Source of the DNA: CAXBCP01 sp038120765 | GTDB lineage: Bacteria; Pseudomonadota; Alphaproteobacteria; MPNO01; UBA830 | Assembly (NCBI GenBank): GCA_038120765.1 | Contig: JAYOMI010000004.1 | Span: 19,237 to 83,236, forward strand | DNA length: 64,000 nt | Reading direction: 5' to 3' | Part shown: positions 37,706-47,204 of the stretch, one piece after another | How positions within the stretch are numbered: the stretch's first letter is position 1 | Layout of the letters: each line of letters starts with the position of its first letter | Notes under the pieces: model-generated | Databases searched by the model: none | Seen by the model: the letters and a program-made list of their open reading frames with translations, nothing else | What the model was told of the DNA's origin: nothing | Translations under genes and position numbers: made by a program

Positions 37706-38500
37706 ATGCTCGAGCTTTATCATTCAAACTGGTCGATCTGTGCCCAGAAGGTGCGGCTGGTCATCGCCGAAAAGGGCCTGGACTTGGTCGAGCATCATAT
37801 CGACCTGCGCGCCCGCGAGCAGCAGACACCCGGATATCTGAAGCTGAACCCCAAGGGCTACGTGCCGACCCTTGTCCATGACGGACGGCCGGTGATCGAA
37901 TCCGCATTGATCTGCGAATACCTGGAAGAAGTCTTTCCCGATCCGGCGCTCAGTCCGTCCGACCCGGTGGACAAAGCCTATATGCGGACATGGACGCGGC
38001 GCCCGGATGACGGGTTGCACCGCGCCTGCGCGACGGTGACCAACGCCATCGCCTTCCGGCTGCAATGGCTCGAAAAACCGGCCGAAGAGATCGCGGAAAT
38101 GCTCGCTGCGACGCCGGATCCGGCGCGGCGCACCTGGCGTCGCGAGATGATCGAGAAAGGCACCGAATCCCGGCTATTCGTCAACGCCGTCTGGGCCTAC
38201 GACGCGCTGCTCGCGGACATGGAAGCGGCGTTGGCGGATCGCGACTGGCTGGCCGGGGATGCGTATACTCTCGCCGATGTGTCGCTGACCTCGTATCTTA
38301 ACCGGGTGGCTGAACTGCAGTTCCACCCGATGTGGGAAGAATCGCGCCCGCGGGTGACCGACTGGTTCGGCCGCATTCGCGCCCGCGAGAACTTCAAAAC
38401 CGCGTTCGGCAACTATCCCTATGACGCCTACGCGGCCCAGATGGCGGAGCAGGGCGCACTTCGCTGGCCCGAAGTGGTGCGCATTCTGCGGGCGGCGTGA
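37706..38500 (+). CDS. Glutathione S-transferase family protein
   Basis: A 264-aa GST. The N-terminal thioredoxin-fold domain is LELYHSNWSICAQKVRLVIA, with LNPKGYVPTLVHDGRPVIES (cis-Pro and the SNAIL-like Glu-Ser). The C-terminal helical domain has GDAYTLADVSLTSYLNRVAE. ATG 37706 follows CAGGAG at suitable distance. It resembles bacterial beta/zeta-like or dehalogenase-type GSTs. The substrate is unknown. Confidence 0.88.
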   Translation: MLELYHSNWSICAQKVRLVIAEKGLDLVEHHIDLRAREQQTPGYLKLNPKGYVPTLVHDGRPVIESALICEYLEEVFPDPALSPSDPVDKAYMRTWTRRPDDGLHRACATVTNAIAFRLQWLEKPAEEIAEMLAATPDPARRTWRREMIEKGTESRLFVNAVWAYDALLADMEAALADRDWLAGDAYTLADVSLTSYLNRVAELQFHPMWEESRPRVTDWFGRIRARENFKTAFGNYPYDAYAAQMAEQGALRWPEVVRILRAA

Positions 38501-38541
38501 CCGCGACCGTGTAAACGGACTGATTTTCAGGGAGATGTGCT

Positions 38542-39417
38542 TTGACTGATTTTCTGGCTGGTCTGGCCGAATATGTCGGAAATTCCGTCACGACATCGGA
38601 TGTGGTGACAGCGGCCGGTGTGGCGCAACTTGCAGCGACGTTTGGCATCGACCCGCCTGCAAAGCGGGCCGGCGACCCGCTTCCGCCAGGCTGGCACGGA
38701 CCGTTTTTCGTGCCGACCCACGGTCCGCAGAATATGCGGGAAGACGGGCAGCCCGCGGGCGGGTTTATGCCGAAAATTCCGCTTCCGATCCAGAGACTGC
38801 GCGGTGAGAACACCAGATTCGAGGGTGTGTTGCGGATCGGCGATGAGATGACGCGGACGAGCGAAATCGCCGAAATAGATATCGATGACCAGCTTGCCGG
38901 CGGTCCCGTGGTTTCTCTGATGTTCCGCCAGAGCCTGAGCGGCCCGGCCGGCGTGGCAGTCGTCGAGGAGAGGCGGTTCATGTATTTCGGGACGGAGTAC
39001 CGCCTCGATACGTGGACGCCCCCGTTGCCCGCGGCCTTTGACTGGGAGCGTGTTGTGGAGCCGGATCCGGTGACTTTGTTTCGCTTTTCGGCGATCCGGT
39101 TCAATTCCCACCGGATCCACTACGACCGGCGCTACGCCGTTGATGTAGAGGGTCATCCGGGATTGATCGTGCAGGGAACGCTGATCAATTTTCTGATGGT
39201 CGAAATGGCGCGGGCGGGTGTCGCCGGGGAAGCATTGAAGTCGCTCGATTTCCGAATTCACAAGCCGGTATTCGATACTGCGCCGTTCACGATACGCGGC
39301 GCAAAGACGGAGGCGGGGGCGACTTTGTGGGCGCTGGACGGCGACGGCATGCAGTCGATGACTGCCTTCGCCCGCTATCACAGTGGAATTGCCGGGGGTT
39401 TCGACATACTTCCCTGA
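38542..39417 (+). CDS. FAS1-type dehydratase-like / MaoC-fold (HTD2-like) protein
   Basis: A 291-aa protein that appears to be a double hot-dog: an N-terminal MaoC-like part (ENTRFEGVLRIGDEMTRTSE, FRQSLSGPAGVAVVEERRFM) and a C-terminal part with FRFSAIRFNSHRIHYDRRYA, the conserved hydratase Asn-His-Asp block. This layout is that of mesaconyl-CoA C4-hydratase and fungal HTD2-type dehydratases. It should hydrate or dehydrate a CoA or ACP thioester. TTG start at 38542 with GGGAGA upstream. Confidence 0.8.
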   Translation: MTDFLAGLAEYVGNSVTTSDVVTAAGVAQLAATFGIDPPAKRAGDPLPPGWHGPFFVPTHGPQNMREDGQPAGGFMPKIPLPIQRLRGENTRFEGVLRIGDEMTRTSEIAEIDIDDQLAGGPVVSLMFRQSLSGPAGVAVVEERRFMYFGTEYRLDTWTPPLPAAFDWERVVEPDPVTLFRFSAIRFNSHRIHYDRRYAVDVEGHPGLIVQGTLINFLMVEMARAGVAGEALKSLDFRIHKPVFDTAPFTIRGAKTEAGATLWALDGDGMQSMTAFARYHSGIAGGFDILP

Positions 39418-39444
39418 CAGGAAACAAGACCAGAAGGTACGATC

Positions 39445-40303
39445 ATGAGCGACGCCAGATATCTCACAGCGATCTCCCCCGGCATGCCGGCGACCGACGG
39501 CGCGGGCGTGCAGCTGACGCGGATGGTCGGCACGCCGCATCTCGACATGGTGGACCCGTTTCTGATGCTGGACCGCATCGATAGCGACGATCCGGACAGC
39601 TATATCGCCGGTTTTCCGAACCATCCGCACCGCGGTTTCGAGACGGTGACCATCATGCTCGAAGGCCTGATGAGACATAAGGATTCGGTCGGCAATGACG
39701 GTTTGCTGCGTCCCGGCGACGTTCAGTGGATGACGGCCGGGCGGGGGATTATTCATTCTGAACTGCCGGAAATGATCGACGGTCGGCTGAAGGGGTTCCA
39801 GCTCTGGGTCAATCTGCCGGCGGAAAAGAAAATGATACCGCCCGCTTANNNNNNNNNNGGATATCCCGGCAGACCGTATATCGCGGGCGTCTTTCGATGG
39901 CGGAACGGCGCGGGTCATCGCGGGCACATTCGAGGGCGTTGCCGGGCCGGCCCAGCCGCAGATTCCGATCCGCCTCATGGATGTCCGGCTCGATGCCGGG
40001 GCCGAATGGACGATCGAGCCGGCCGAAGGCAGCGATCTGTTCATGTGCGTCTACGAAGGGACAATACAGGCGCCGGACCGCGAAGGCGGTCAGCATGACG
40101 TGCCTGCACCGGGTGTCGCCGTATTCGGCGGCGAGGGCACCGTCACCGTGACGGCCGGGCCGGACGGCGCGGATATTCTCTATTGCGAGGGGCAGCCTAT
40201 CCGTGAGCCCGTCGAAAAATACGGCCCGTTCGTGATGAATACCCGCGCGGAACTGCAGCAGGCGGTCGACGATTTCAATTCGGGCAAGCTGGCCGTCGGT
40301 TAG
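39445..40303 (+). CDS. Pirin family protein (contains assembly join)
   Basis: A bicupin of about 284 aa. The iron site of the N-terminal cupin is FPNHPHRGFETVTIMLEG with GRGIIHSE providing the last His and Glu. VQLTRMVGTPHLDMVDPFLM is the pirin opening. The C-terminal cupin has PIRLMDVRLDAGAEWTIEPA. Ten Ns at 39849-39858 follow MIPPA. In the other frame the protein resumes DIPADRISRAS. A gap of 2 (or 5) real nucleotides would fit, so the gene is probably intact. Bacterial pirins are quercetinase-like or regulatory proteins. Confidence 0.85.
39849..39858. other. Ten-N assembly join in the pirin gene
   Basis: The flanks do not overlap. Frame analysis needs 2 modulo 3 missing bases, so ten is a placeholder. 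Confidence 0.8.
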
Positions 40304-40392
40304 GCCCGCGCGGCGCAAACTAATTACAGACAGACCGTCAAGATGCCGTCATGAACCGGGTGCAGTAAGACGATGCACCATGATTCCCCGGC

Positions 40393-41772
40393 ATGAAAAC
40401 AGATATTCCCTCCCTCCGCGAAGCCTTCGGCGTATGGCTGGAAATTGGTCTGCTGAGCTTCGGCGGTCCGGCGGGGCAGATCGCGCTCATGCACCGTATT
40501 CTGGTGGATGAAAAACGCTGGATCAGCGAGAGCCGCTTCCTGCATGCGCTGAACTACGCGATGCTACTGCCGGGCCCTGAAGCGCAGCAATTGGCGACGT
40601 ATTGCGGCTGGCTGATGCACCGGACGCTCGGCGGGATCGTCGCGGGCGTCCTTTTCGTCCTGCCCGGTGCGGCGGTCATGCTGGTGCTCAGCATCCTGTA
40701 TTCCGGGTTCCGGGATGTCACCCTGGTAGAGGCCATGTTTTTCGGCGTCAAGGCGGCCGTCCTTGCCGTTGTCATTCAGGCGGTTCTGCGCATCGGCGGC
40801 AAGGCGTTGCGAAACCGGTTGATGATTGCGGTTGCCGCCGGCGCGTTCATCGCGATCTATTTTTTTGCAGTGCCGTTTCCCGTCATCATTGCCTGCGCCG
40901 CCCTGATCGGGATCGTCGGGTTCCGGGCCGCACCGTCCTTGTTCCCGACATCCAGCGATGAAGATCACGACAAAAACAGCACCGACGGGGCGGATGGCAG
41001 CGGTTATGCCGTGGACCAAATGCTCGTTCAGGGGGCGCTGACCCATGTCAGGCCCTCATTGAGGCGGGCGGTTCTGGTCGTTGGTATCTGTCTGGTCCTC
41101 TGGCTCGGCCCGATTGCGCTCCTGGCCGCGACCCTCGGACCTCAGAACGTGTTTACCCAGGAAGCGATGTTCTTCAGCAAGATGGCGGTGGTCACGTTTG
41201 GCGGCGCCTATGCGGTGCTCGCCTATGTCGCCCAGCAGGCGGTCGAGGTCTATGGCTGGCTTGCGCCGGGCGAAATGCTGGACGGGCTCGGCATGGCGGA
41301 AACGACGCCGGGTCCGCTGATCATGGTGGTCCAGCATGTCGGCTTTCTCGCGGCATTTCGCAATCCGGGCGCGCTCGATCCGGTGCTTGCCGGCGCGCTG
41401 GGCGCTGTCCTGACGACGTGGGTAACGTTCGTTCCGTGCTTTCTGTGGATATTTCTGGGCGGCCCCTATATCGAAGCGCTGCGTGGCAATCGACCCCTGA
41501 ACGCCGCGTTGACCGCGATCACCGCTGCGGTGGTCGGGGTCATCCTGAACCTTGCTGTCTGGTTCGGTATCCACACCGTGTTTTCAGACGTCGCCGAAGT
41601 ATCTCTCGGGATCGCGCGTGTGTTCGTGCCAGCGTTCGACAGTGTCGATCCCGCAATCCTCGTTCTCACGACAGGGGCTCTGGTCGCGACCCTGCGCTTC
41701 GGGACGGGCATGATCCCGACCCTCGCGGTCTGCGCCGCGCTGGGCATTATCTATCTCTACGTGGTGGAATAG
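40393..41772 (+). CDS. chrA: Chromate transporter, CHR family (two-domain ChrA)
   Basis: A 459-aa protein with two homologous CHR domains and about 10-12 membrane segments. Domain 1 has LSFGGPAGQIALMHR and LNYAMLLPGPEAQQLATYCG. Domain 2 repeats these as VTFGGAYAVLAYVAQQAV and GLGMAETTPGPLIMVVQHVG. It exports chromate, probably by antiport. No chrB-like regulator is adjacent. It converges on the flavin monooxygenase gene, 4 bp apart. Confidence 0.92.
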   Translation: MKTDIPSLREAFGVWLEIGLLSFGGPAGQIALMHRILVDEKRWISESRFLHALNYAMLLPGPEAQQLATYCGWLMHRTLGGIVAGVLFVLPGAAVMLVLSILYSGFRDVTLVEAMFFGVKAAVLAVVIQAVLRIGGKALRNRLMIAVAAGAFIAIYFFAVPFPVIIACAALIGIVGFRAAPSLFPTSSDEDHDKNSTDGADGSGYAVDQMLVQGALTHVRPSLRRAVLVVGICLVLWLGPIALLAATLGPQNVFTQEAMFFSKMAVVTFGGAYAVLAYVAQQAVEVYGWLAPGEMLDGLGMAETTPGPLIMVVQHVGFLAAFRNPGALDPVLAGALGAVLTTWVTFVPCFLWIFLGGPYIEALRGNRPLNAALTAITAAVVGVILNLAVWFGIHTVFSDVAEVSLGIARVFVPAFDSVDPAILVLTTGALVATLRFGTGMIPTLAVCAALGIIYLYVVE

Positions 41773-41776
41773 AACG

Positions 41777-42961
41777 TCAGACCAGTTCGACGGTGAGCGG
41801 ATTGTAGGAGTACAGCCAGCCGTTGCGATCGGCTCCCTCGTTCCGCGAGGCAAATGCCTTCCGGATCTCGTCGACGCTGTCGAGGTGGAAAAGCTTGCGA
41901 TTGGCGTCCGATGTTTCCACTACGCGTGCGGTGCGTTCGACGCGGTTGCGATGATAAAGCTTCAAGGCATCCGCGATATTGTCTTCCTGTCCCAAAGCAC
42001 GGGACAATACAGCGCCATCCTCGATCGCCATCGCCGCGCCCTGGGCGAGATAGGGCAGTGTGGCATGGGCGGCGTCGCCGAGGATCGTTGCCCGCGCCGT
42101 GCTCCAGGTGTCGACGACCGGGCGTTTATAAAGTGCCCAGCGGAAACACTGGTCGCGATCCGCGAGATCTATCACCGTCTGGATGTCTTCGTGCCAGCCG
42201 ACGAAATCGGCCTTCAGGTCTTCCCATGGGAATTTGGCGGTCCAGGATTCTTCCGATGCGACCGGTGTTTCCACGGCGCCGACAAAATTGAACAGGTCAC
42301 CATTCCGCAGCCAGTAGGATACCGCGTGCTTCCCCGGACCCATCCAGACGGACATTACTTCTTCCATGAAATTCGGCGGGAGCTTGTCCTTTGGAATGGT
42401 AATGCGCCATGCGGAATCGCCCGTATAAACTGCCGGGACCGCACCGGCTATCTGGTCCCGGATCACCGATTTGACGCCGTCTGCGCCGACCAGGACGTCG
42501 CCTTTTGCGCTGGTGCCGTCGTCGAAGAACAGCTCCACGCCGTCGTCGGTTTCGTTGAAGCGGGTAGCGCGCTTGTTCAGGTGCACCAGACCCGGCTTCA
42601 TTTTCTGGACGGCGTTGGCCAGAATTTCATGGAGATCGGCCCTGTGCGCCTGATTGTACGGCGCCTTGTGCAATCTGAGATGTTCTTCCGACAACTCGAA
42701 CCGGTCGATCAGCTCGCCGGTATCGTGCAGGCGGAAGACATAGGCAGCGGGGCGCACGGATTTCGCGGAGATTTCGTCGCCGACGCCGAGATAGTTGAGT
42801 ACATGCATGGCGTTGGCGCTCATCTGGATGCCTGCGCCGACTTCGCCGAGCTCCGGGGCCTGCTCGTAGATTTCCACGTCGTAGCCGGCCTTCAGGAGGC
42901 ACACTGCCGCCGCCAGTCCGCCGAGGCCCGCGCCCGCGATGATTACTTTCAGATCTTTCAA
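41777..42961 (-). CDS. FAD-dependent aromatic monooxygenase (salicylate/6-hydroxynicotinate hydroxylase-like)
   Basis: A 394-aa group A flavoprotein monooxygenase. The FAD motif is GAGLGGLAAAVCLLKAGYDV (GxGxxG at residues 10-15), the DG motif is VGADGVKSVIRD, and the GD motif is ILGDAAHATLPYLAQGAAMA. This set is typical of salicylate hydroxylase and 6-hydroxynicotinate 3-monooxygenase relatives. The substrate is presumably a small hydroxyaromatic acid. There are no dedicated pathway partners directly beside it. Confidence 0.88.
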   Translation of the reverse strand: MKDLKVIIAGAGLGGLAAAVCLLKAGYDVEIYEQAPELGEVGAGIQMSANAMHVLNYLGVGDEISAKSVRPAAYVFRLHDTGELIDRFELSEEHLRLHKAPYNQAHRADLHEILANAVQKMKPGLVHLNKRATRFNETDDGVELFFDDGTSAKGDVLVGADGVKSVIRDQIAGAVPAVYTGDSAWRITIPKDKLPPNFMEEVMSVWMGPGKHAVSYWLRNGDLFNFVGAVETPVASEESWTAKFPWEDLKADFVGWHEDIQTVIDLADRDQCFRWALYKRPVVDTWSTARATILGDAAHATLPYLAQGAAMAIEDGAVLSRALGQEDNIADALKLYHRNRVERTARVVETSDANRKLFHLDSVDEIRKAFASRNEGADRNGWLYSYNPLTVELV

Positions 42962-43046
42962 AACTAAACCCCTGTCTCCGCCACTCTGGAAGGACGATGA
43001 AACTTAATAGTTAATCCCCACGGGCCTGTATACGGCCGCATGGTTG

Positions 43047-43481
43047 TTACAGATTTTTTGTCATGCGGACGTGGGGGATGCCGGCTTCAAGGAAAATGCC
43101 GCCTTCCTGGATGAAGCCCAGCTTGAGGTAAAAGGCCGCCGCTTCCGTTTGCGCATGGAGAATGCAGGTCTCCCCGCCCGACCGGACGGCATCGGACAGT
43201 GCCCGTTCCATTACCAGCCGTCCGATGCCACAGTTCCTGTGCGCCACGCGTATCGCGACGCGTTCGAATTTGAGTTTCCCCGCACCCAATGGCCGAATCC
43301 GTGCCGTACCCACGGCACTGTCGCCGATGCGTGCGAGATAGTGACGGCACACGGAATCCAGCCCGTCGAATTCGAGATCGCGGCTGACGCCCTGCTCGCC
43401 GCAGAAGACCTCTGTCCGGATCGCGCGGCACGCGTCCATATCCGCCTCGTTCAGGGCTTCGATTATCCGGGGTTCGGTCAT
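43047..43481 (-). CDS. GNAT family N-acetyltransferase
   Basis: A 144-aa GNAT. The acetyl-CoA-binding P-loop region is RVAIRVAHRNCGIGRLVMER, with the usual (R/Q)xxGxG/A pattern, and FYLKLGFIQEGGIFLEAGIP is the C-terminal block. The N-terminus (RAIRTEVFCGEQGVSRDLEF) matches ElaA/PhnO-like members. The acceptor is unknown. Confidence 0.87.
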   Translation of the reverse strand: MTEPRIIEALNEADMDACRAIRTEVFCGEQGVSRDLEFDGLDSVCRHYLARIGDSAVGTARIRPLGAGKLKFERVAIRVAHRNCGIGRLVMERALSDAVRSGGETCILHAQTEAAAFYLKLGFIQEGGIFLEAGIPHVRMTKNL

Positions 43482-43647
43482 TTTCAGGTCCGCTGCAGGT
43501 CTGACGGGAGGAGTGGGCGAACGCTCAGGGTAGGCTGAATTCGGCGCCTTTCAAGGCTGTCGCGTTTCGCCGTTCCGGGTATTGGACCAGCGCACGTTTG
43601 GCCGCTATTGTCCGCCCAGATAACGCACCTTTAAAGGAAACCGAGGA

Positions 43648-44205
43648 ATGAAGATTTTCGTCTATTCGGCGTCGCTCAGAGAGGATTCCCTCAATCTCAA
43701 GCTGTCCAGACTGATTGCAAAGGTCGCCGAGGCGAATGGCGCAGAGGTGGACTTTGCGCGCATCAACGACTTCGACATGCCGATGTATAATTTCGACGAC
43801 CAGCAGTCTTCCGGCGTGCCCGCCGGCGCCAAGGCGCTGGCGGAAAGGATTACCGCCGCGGACGGCATGATCCTGACATCGCCGGAATATAACTGGTTGC
43901 CGCCCGCCGTCATCAAGAATGCCGTCGATTGGCTGTCGCGCATGCAACCGATGCCGCTCGACAGGAAATCGATCCTGCTGTCCGCGGCGACGCCGTCGCT
44001 GGTCGGCGGTGTGCGGGGTCTGATGAGCCTGCGCACTTCTTTCGAAGCGCTCGGCACCTGGGTCTATCCGAAAATGTTCACGCTGGCCCAGGCGCCGGGG
44101 GCGTTCAACGATGACGGCACGCTGAACAATGAAGAATTGTCCAACATGCTGAATGCGATGGTCGCCGACTACTGCTCGGCCGCGGTCGCGCTGAACAACC
44201 GTTAG
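43648..44205 (+). CDS. NAD(P)H-dependent FMN reductase
   Basis: A 185-aa flavodoxin-fold reductase. It begins MKIFVYSASLREDSLNLKLS (phosphate-binding SxRxxSxN-like loop) and contains ILTSPEYNWLPPAVIKNAVD, the family signature. It supplies reduced FMN or reduces azo or quinone compounds. Only 11 bp separate it from the CoxL-CoxG gene downstream, so it may be cotranscribed with that cluster. Confidence 0.88.
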   Translation: MKIFVYSASLREDSLNLKLSRLIAKVAEANGAEVDFARINDFDMPMYNFDDQQSSGVPAGAKALAERITAADGMILTSPEYNWLPPAVIKNAVDWLSRMQPMPLDRKSILLSAATPSLVGGVRGLMSLRTSFEALGTWVYPKMFTLAQAPGAFNDDGTLNNEELSNMLNAMVADYCSAAVALNNR

Positions 44206-44216
44206 GGGGTTCCGCC

Positions 44217-47204
44217 ATTTCAGGGGTCGAAACATCCGATAGCTGGGTCGGCGCGCGGTATCCCCGCAAGGAGGATGCCGCGCTGCTGACCGGCAATGCC
44301 CGGTTTATCGATGATCTGGAACCCGTTGCCGGCATTCGCCATGTCGCGATCCTGCGATCGAGCCACGCGCATGCCCGGATAAAGTCGATCGATACGTCAA
44401 AGGCCAGGGCGCTTCCCGGCGTTCACGGCGTGGTGACGGGCGCTGACATCGCCGGGTCGATCAATCCGATCCCGAGCGCCGTGCGCGTACCGATCAAGTT
44501 CTATCCCATCGCAGTCGAAAAAGTTCGCTACGTGGGCGAGCCGGTCGCGGTCATCGCTGCCATCGATCGCTACGTCGCCGAAGACGCGATGGAACTGATC
44601 GAGGTCGAATACGACTCGCTGCCGCCGGTCGCGGATCCTGTCCAGGCGCTGGAAGAGGGGGCGAGCCTCCTCCATGATGACGTTGGCTCCAACCAGGTGC
44701 ATCATCGAACCTTCAGCTATGGCGATCCCGACGCCGCCTTCGCGAAGGCGGACAAGGTGATCAAGCTGGACTGGCGCTTCCCGCGTTATTCGTCCACGCC
44801 GATGGAAACCTACGGCGTCGTCGCGAACTTCGAGAAAGAGCCTGATCGCTACACGATCTGGTCGAATTTTCAGGGCCCCTTCATTCTGCATGCACTGATG
44901 ACCGGCGCGCTCGGCGTACAGGGCAACCGTCTGCGCCTGATCACGGCGCCGCATTCCGGCGGCAGCTTCGGCATCAAGCAGGCGATGTATCCTTACATGG
45001 TCCTGCTGGGCGCCTGCTCAAAGCTGCTGGGCTGTCCCCTGAATTGGATCGAGGACCGCCTCGAACATCTGGTCGGGGCCTCCACCGCGGCGGATCGTGC
45101 AGATCGTGTCGAGGCCGCATTTGCCAGTGATGGCGAGCTGCTGGGGTTGCGGTTCGACAATATCGTCAATGTCGGCGCCTATGTGCGCGCCCCCGAACCC
45201 GCCTCGGTGTATCGTATGCATGCCGCCTCGAACGGCTGCTACCGGGTAAAGAACATCTTCGTCGAGAACCGGCTTGTCGTGACCAATACGACGCCGATCG
45301 GCCTTAACCGCGGCTATGGCGGCCCGCAGTTCTATTTTGCGCTGGAACGCGCGATGGAGGCGGGGGCGAAGGAACTCGGCATCGATCCCGCCGAGATACG
45401 CCGCCGGAATTTCATCCAGCCGGACGAGTTCCCCTACGATTCGCCTGCCGGCGCGCTCTACGATTCCGGAGATTACGAGGCGGGTCTCGATCAGGCCCTG
45501 GATCTTGCCGCCTATGACGACCTGAAGGCCGCGCGCGAAAAGGCGCGCGCCGAGGGCAAGCTTTTCGGTATCGGCATGGCGGCGGGGATCGAACCCTCCG
45601 GCTCCAACATGGCCTATGTGACCCTCGCCCAGACGCCCGACGAACGCGCGAAGGCCGGCGGCCGCTCCGGCGGGCTGGGTACGGCGACCATTTCCATCGA
45701 TCCGTCGGGCTCCGTCACCGTGAAGACCGTTTCCACGCCTGCGGGACAGGGGCATCAGACCGTGGCCGCGCAGGTCGTTGCCGATGCGCTGGGGCTGCGT
45801 CCCGATCAGATCGATGTGATCACGGAGATGGATACGGCGACAAGCGCCTGGTCGCTTGCGTCGGGCAATTATGCGAACCGGTTTTCCTCCGTCGTCATCG
45901 GCACGATTGCGGAAACCGCCGAAAAGGTCGCGACAAAGATCAAGCTGATTGCCGCCGAGAACCTTGAGGTTGCGCCCGAAGATGTCGAACTGGTGGGTGG
46001 CGAGGCCCGGGTCGTTGGCGTCCCCGAAAAAGCCCTGTCGATCCGCCGTGTCGCGTCGCAGACCCATTGGCATCCGGCAGGGCTGCCCGCGGGGATGGAG
46101 CCCGGATTGTTCGAAACGACAATCCTGAACCCGCCGATGCTTGATGCGCCCGACGATCAGGACCGTGTCGGCAGTGCCGTGACGTTCGGCTACGTCTTCG
46201 ATCTTGCTGCCGTTGAGATAGACCGCGCGACCGGCGAGATCGATGTCGTCAAATACGTGTCGGTGCACGATGTCGGTAATGTGCTCAACGAACTCGTGGT
46301 CGAAGGCCAGATTTACGGCGGTTTCGCCCATGGCCTCGCCGGCGCACTGTTCGAGGAATTCGTTTATGACGCCGGCGCGAACCCGCAGGCGGGAACATTC
46401 GCGGACTATCTCTGCATCACAGCACCCGAAGTGCCCGACGTAATCATCGGGCATTTCAATACTCCGTCGCCGCACAATAATCTGGGCGCGAAGGGTATGG
46501 GCGACGGCTCGTCCATGCTGGCGCCGACGGCCATCGCGAACGCGGCGGCGGATGCACTCGGCACGTTCGATATCGAACTGCCGCTGACCCTGAACAAGAC
46601 CTGGGCGAAGGCAAACGGGCATGAATACCATCGCGCCGGCGCGACCCGTGCCAAGGTCGGCGAAGGTCCGCGCGAGGCGGGCGCGGTCGAAGGCGGGCTC
46701 ACCGGCGAAGGGTCGGTCGAACTGTCTGCCCCGCCTGCGGCAGTCTGGAAGATGCTCCTCGACCCCGATGCTCTCGCTGCCGTTGTGCCGGGATGCGAAA
46801 AGCTCGAACAGGTGGGCGAGGACAGTTTCACGGCCGATGTCGTGATCGGTGTTGCCGGGATCAAAGGGACCTATAGCGCGGCGATAGCTCTGAAGGACAA
46901 GATCGAAGCCCGGAGCGTTAGGCTCGTCGGCAAGGCATCCGGCGCGCTCGGATTCGGTGAAGGCGAAGGCCGGGTGACCCTCGAGGACCTCGGCAACGGC
47001 AGAACGAAGCTGTCTTTCAGTTACCGGGCCAATGTCGGCGGCAAGGTCGCGGCGGTCGGCCAGCGGATGCTCGGCACCGTCACGAAAATCCTGATCGGTC
47101 AGTTTTTCCGCGGGTTCGACCGGCGGCTCAAATCCGGCGGCGAGGGCGGTGGAGATACCGGCGGCCCCGGGTTCTTCCGGCGGCTGTTCGGAGGCCGTTC
47201 ATGA
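44217..47204 (+). CDS. Molybdenum hydroxylase large subunit (CoxL-like) fused to CoxG/SRPBCC domain
   Basis: About 995 aa. Residues 1-770 form a CoxL/xanthine dehydrogenase molybdopterin-binding subunit: VGARYPRKEDAALLTGNARF, FQGPFILHALMTGALGVQGN, GGSFGIKQAMYP, VKTVSTPAGQGHQTVAAQVV and NNLGAKGMGDGSSMLAPTAI. At the usual active-site loop it has LNRGYGGPQ and lacks AYRCSFR of true CO dehydrogenase, so it is not a CO oxidiser. Residues about 830-970 are a CoxG/SRPBCC domain (EGSVELSAPPAAVWKMLLDP), normally a separate protein that recruits the enzyme to the membrane. The conserved N-terminus begins about 70 residues before the first ATG/GTG/TTG (44430). The only plausible start is ATT at 44217 after TAGGGGG. 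Its stop overlaps coxM. Confidence 0.85.
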   Translation: MSGVETSDSWVGARYPRKEDAALLTGNARFIDDLEPVAGIRHVAILRSSHAHARIKSIDTSKARALPGVHGVVTGADIAGSINPIPSAVRVPIKFYPIAVEKVRYVGEPVAVIAAIDRYVAEDAMELIEVEYDSLPPVADPVQALEEGASLLHDDVGSNQVHHRTFSYGDPDAAFAKADKVIKLDWRFPRYSSTPMETYGVVANFEKEPDRYTIWSNFQGPFILHALMTGALGVQGNRLRLITAPHSGGSFGIKQAMYPYMVLLGACSKLLGCPLNWIEDRLEHLVGASTAADRADRVEAAFASDGELLGLRFDNIVNVGAYVRAPEPASVYRMHAASNGCYRVKNIFVENRLVVTNTTPIGLNRGYGGPQFYFALERAMEAGAKELGIDPAEIRRRNFIQPDEFPYDSPAGALYDSGDYEAGLDQALDLAAYDDLKAAREKARAEGKLFGIGMAAGIEPSGSNMAYVTLAQTPDERAKAGGRSGGLGTATISIDPSGSVTVKTVSTPAGQGHQTVAAQVVADALGLRPDQIDVITEMDTATSAWSLASGNYANRFSSVVIGTIAETAEKVATKIKLIAAENLEVAPEDVELVGGEARVVGVPEKALSIRRVASQTHWHPAGLPAGMEPGLFETTILNPPMLDAPDDQDRVGSAVTFGYVFDLAAVEIDRATGEIDVVKYVSVHDVGNVLNELVVEGQIYGGFAHGLAGALFEEFVYDAGANPQAGTFADYLCITAPEVPDVIIGHFNTPSPHNNLGAKGMGDGSSMLAPTAIANAAADALGTFDIELPLTLNKTWAKANGHEYHRAGATRAKVGEGPREAGAVEGGLTGEGSVELSAPPAAVWKMLLDPDALAAVVPGCEKLEQVGEDSFTADVVIGVAGIKGTYSAAIALKDKIEARSVRLVGKASGALGFGEGEGRVTLEDLGNGRTKLSFSYRANVGGKVAAVGQRMLGTVTKILIGQFFRGFDRRLKSGGEGGGDTGGPGFFRRLFGGRS

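Noticed and set aside
45018..46631. Long minus-strand frame over the CoxL-like gene
   Set aside because: Antisense shadow of a GC-rich coding region without domain signatures.
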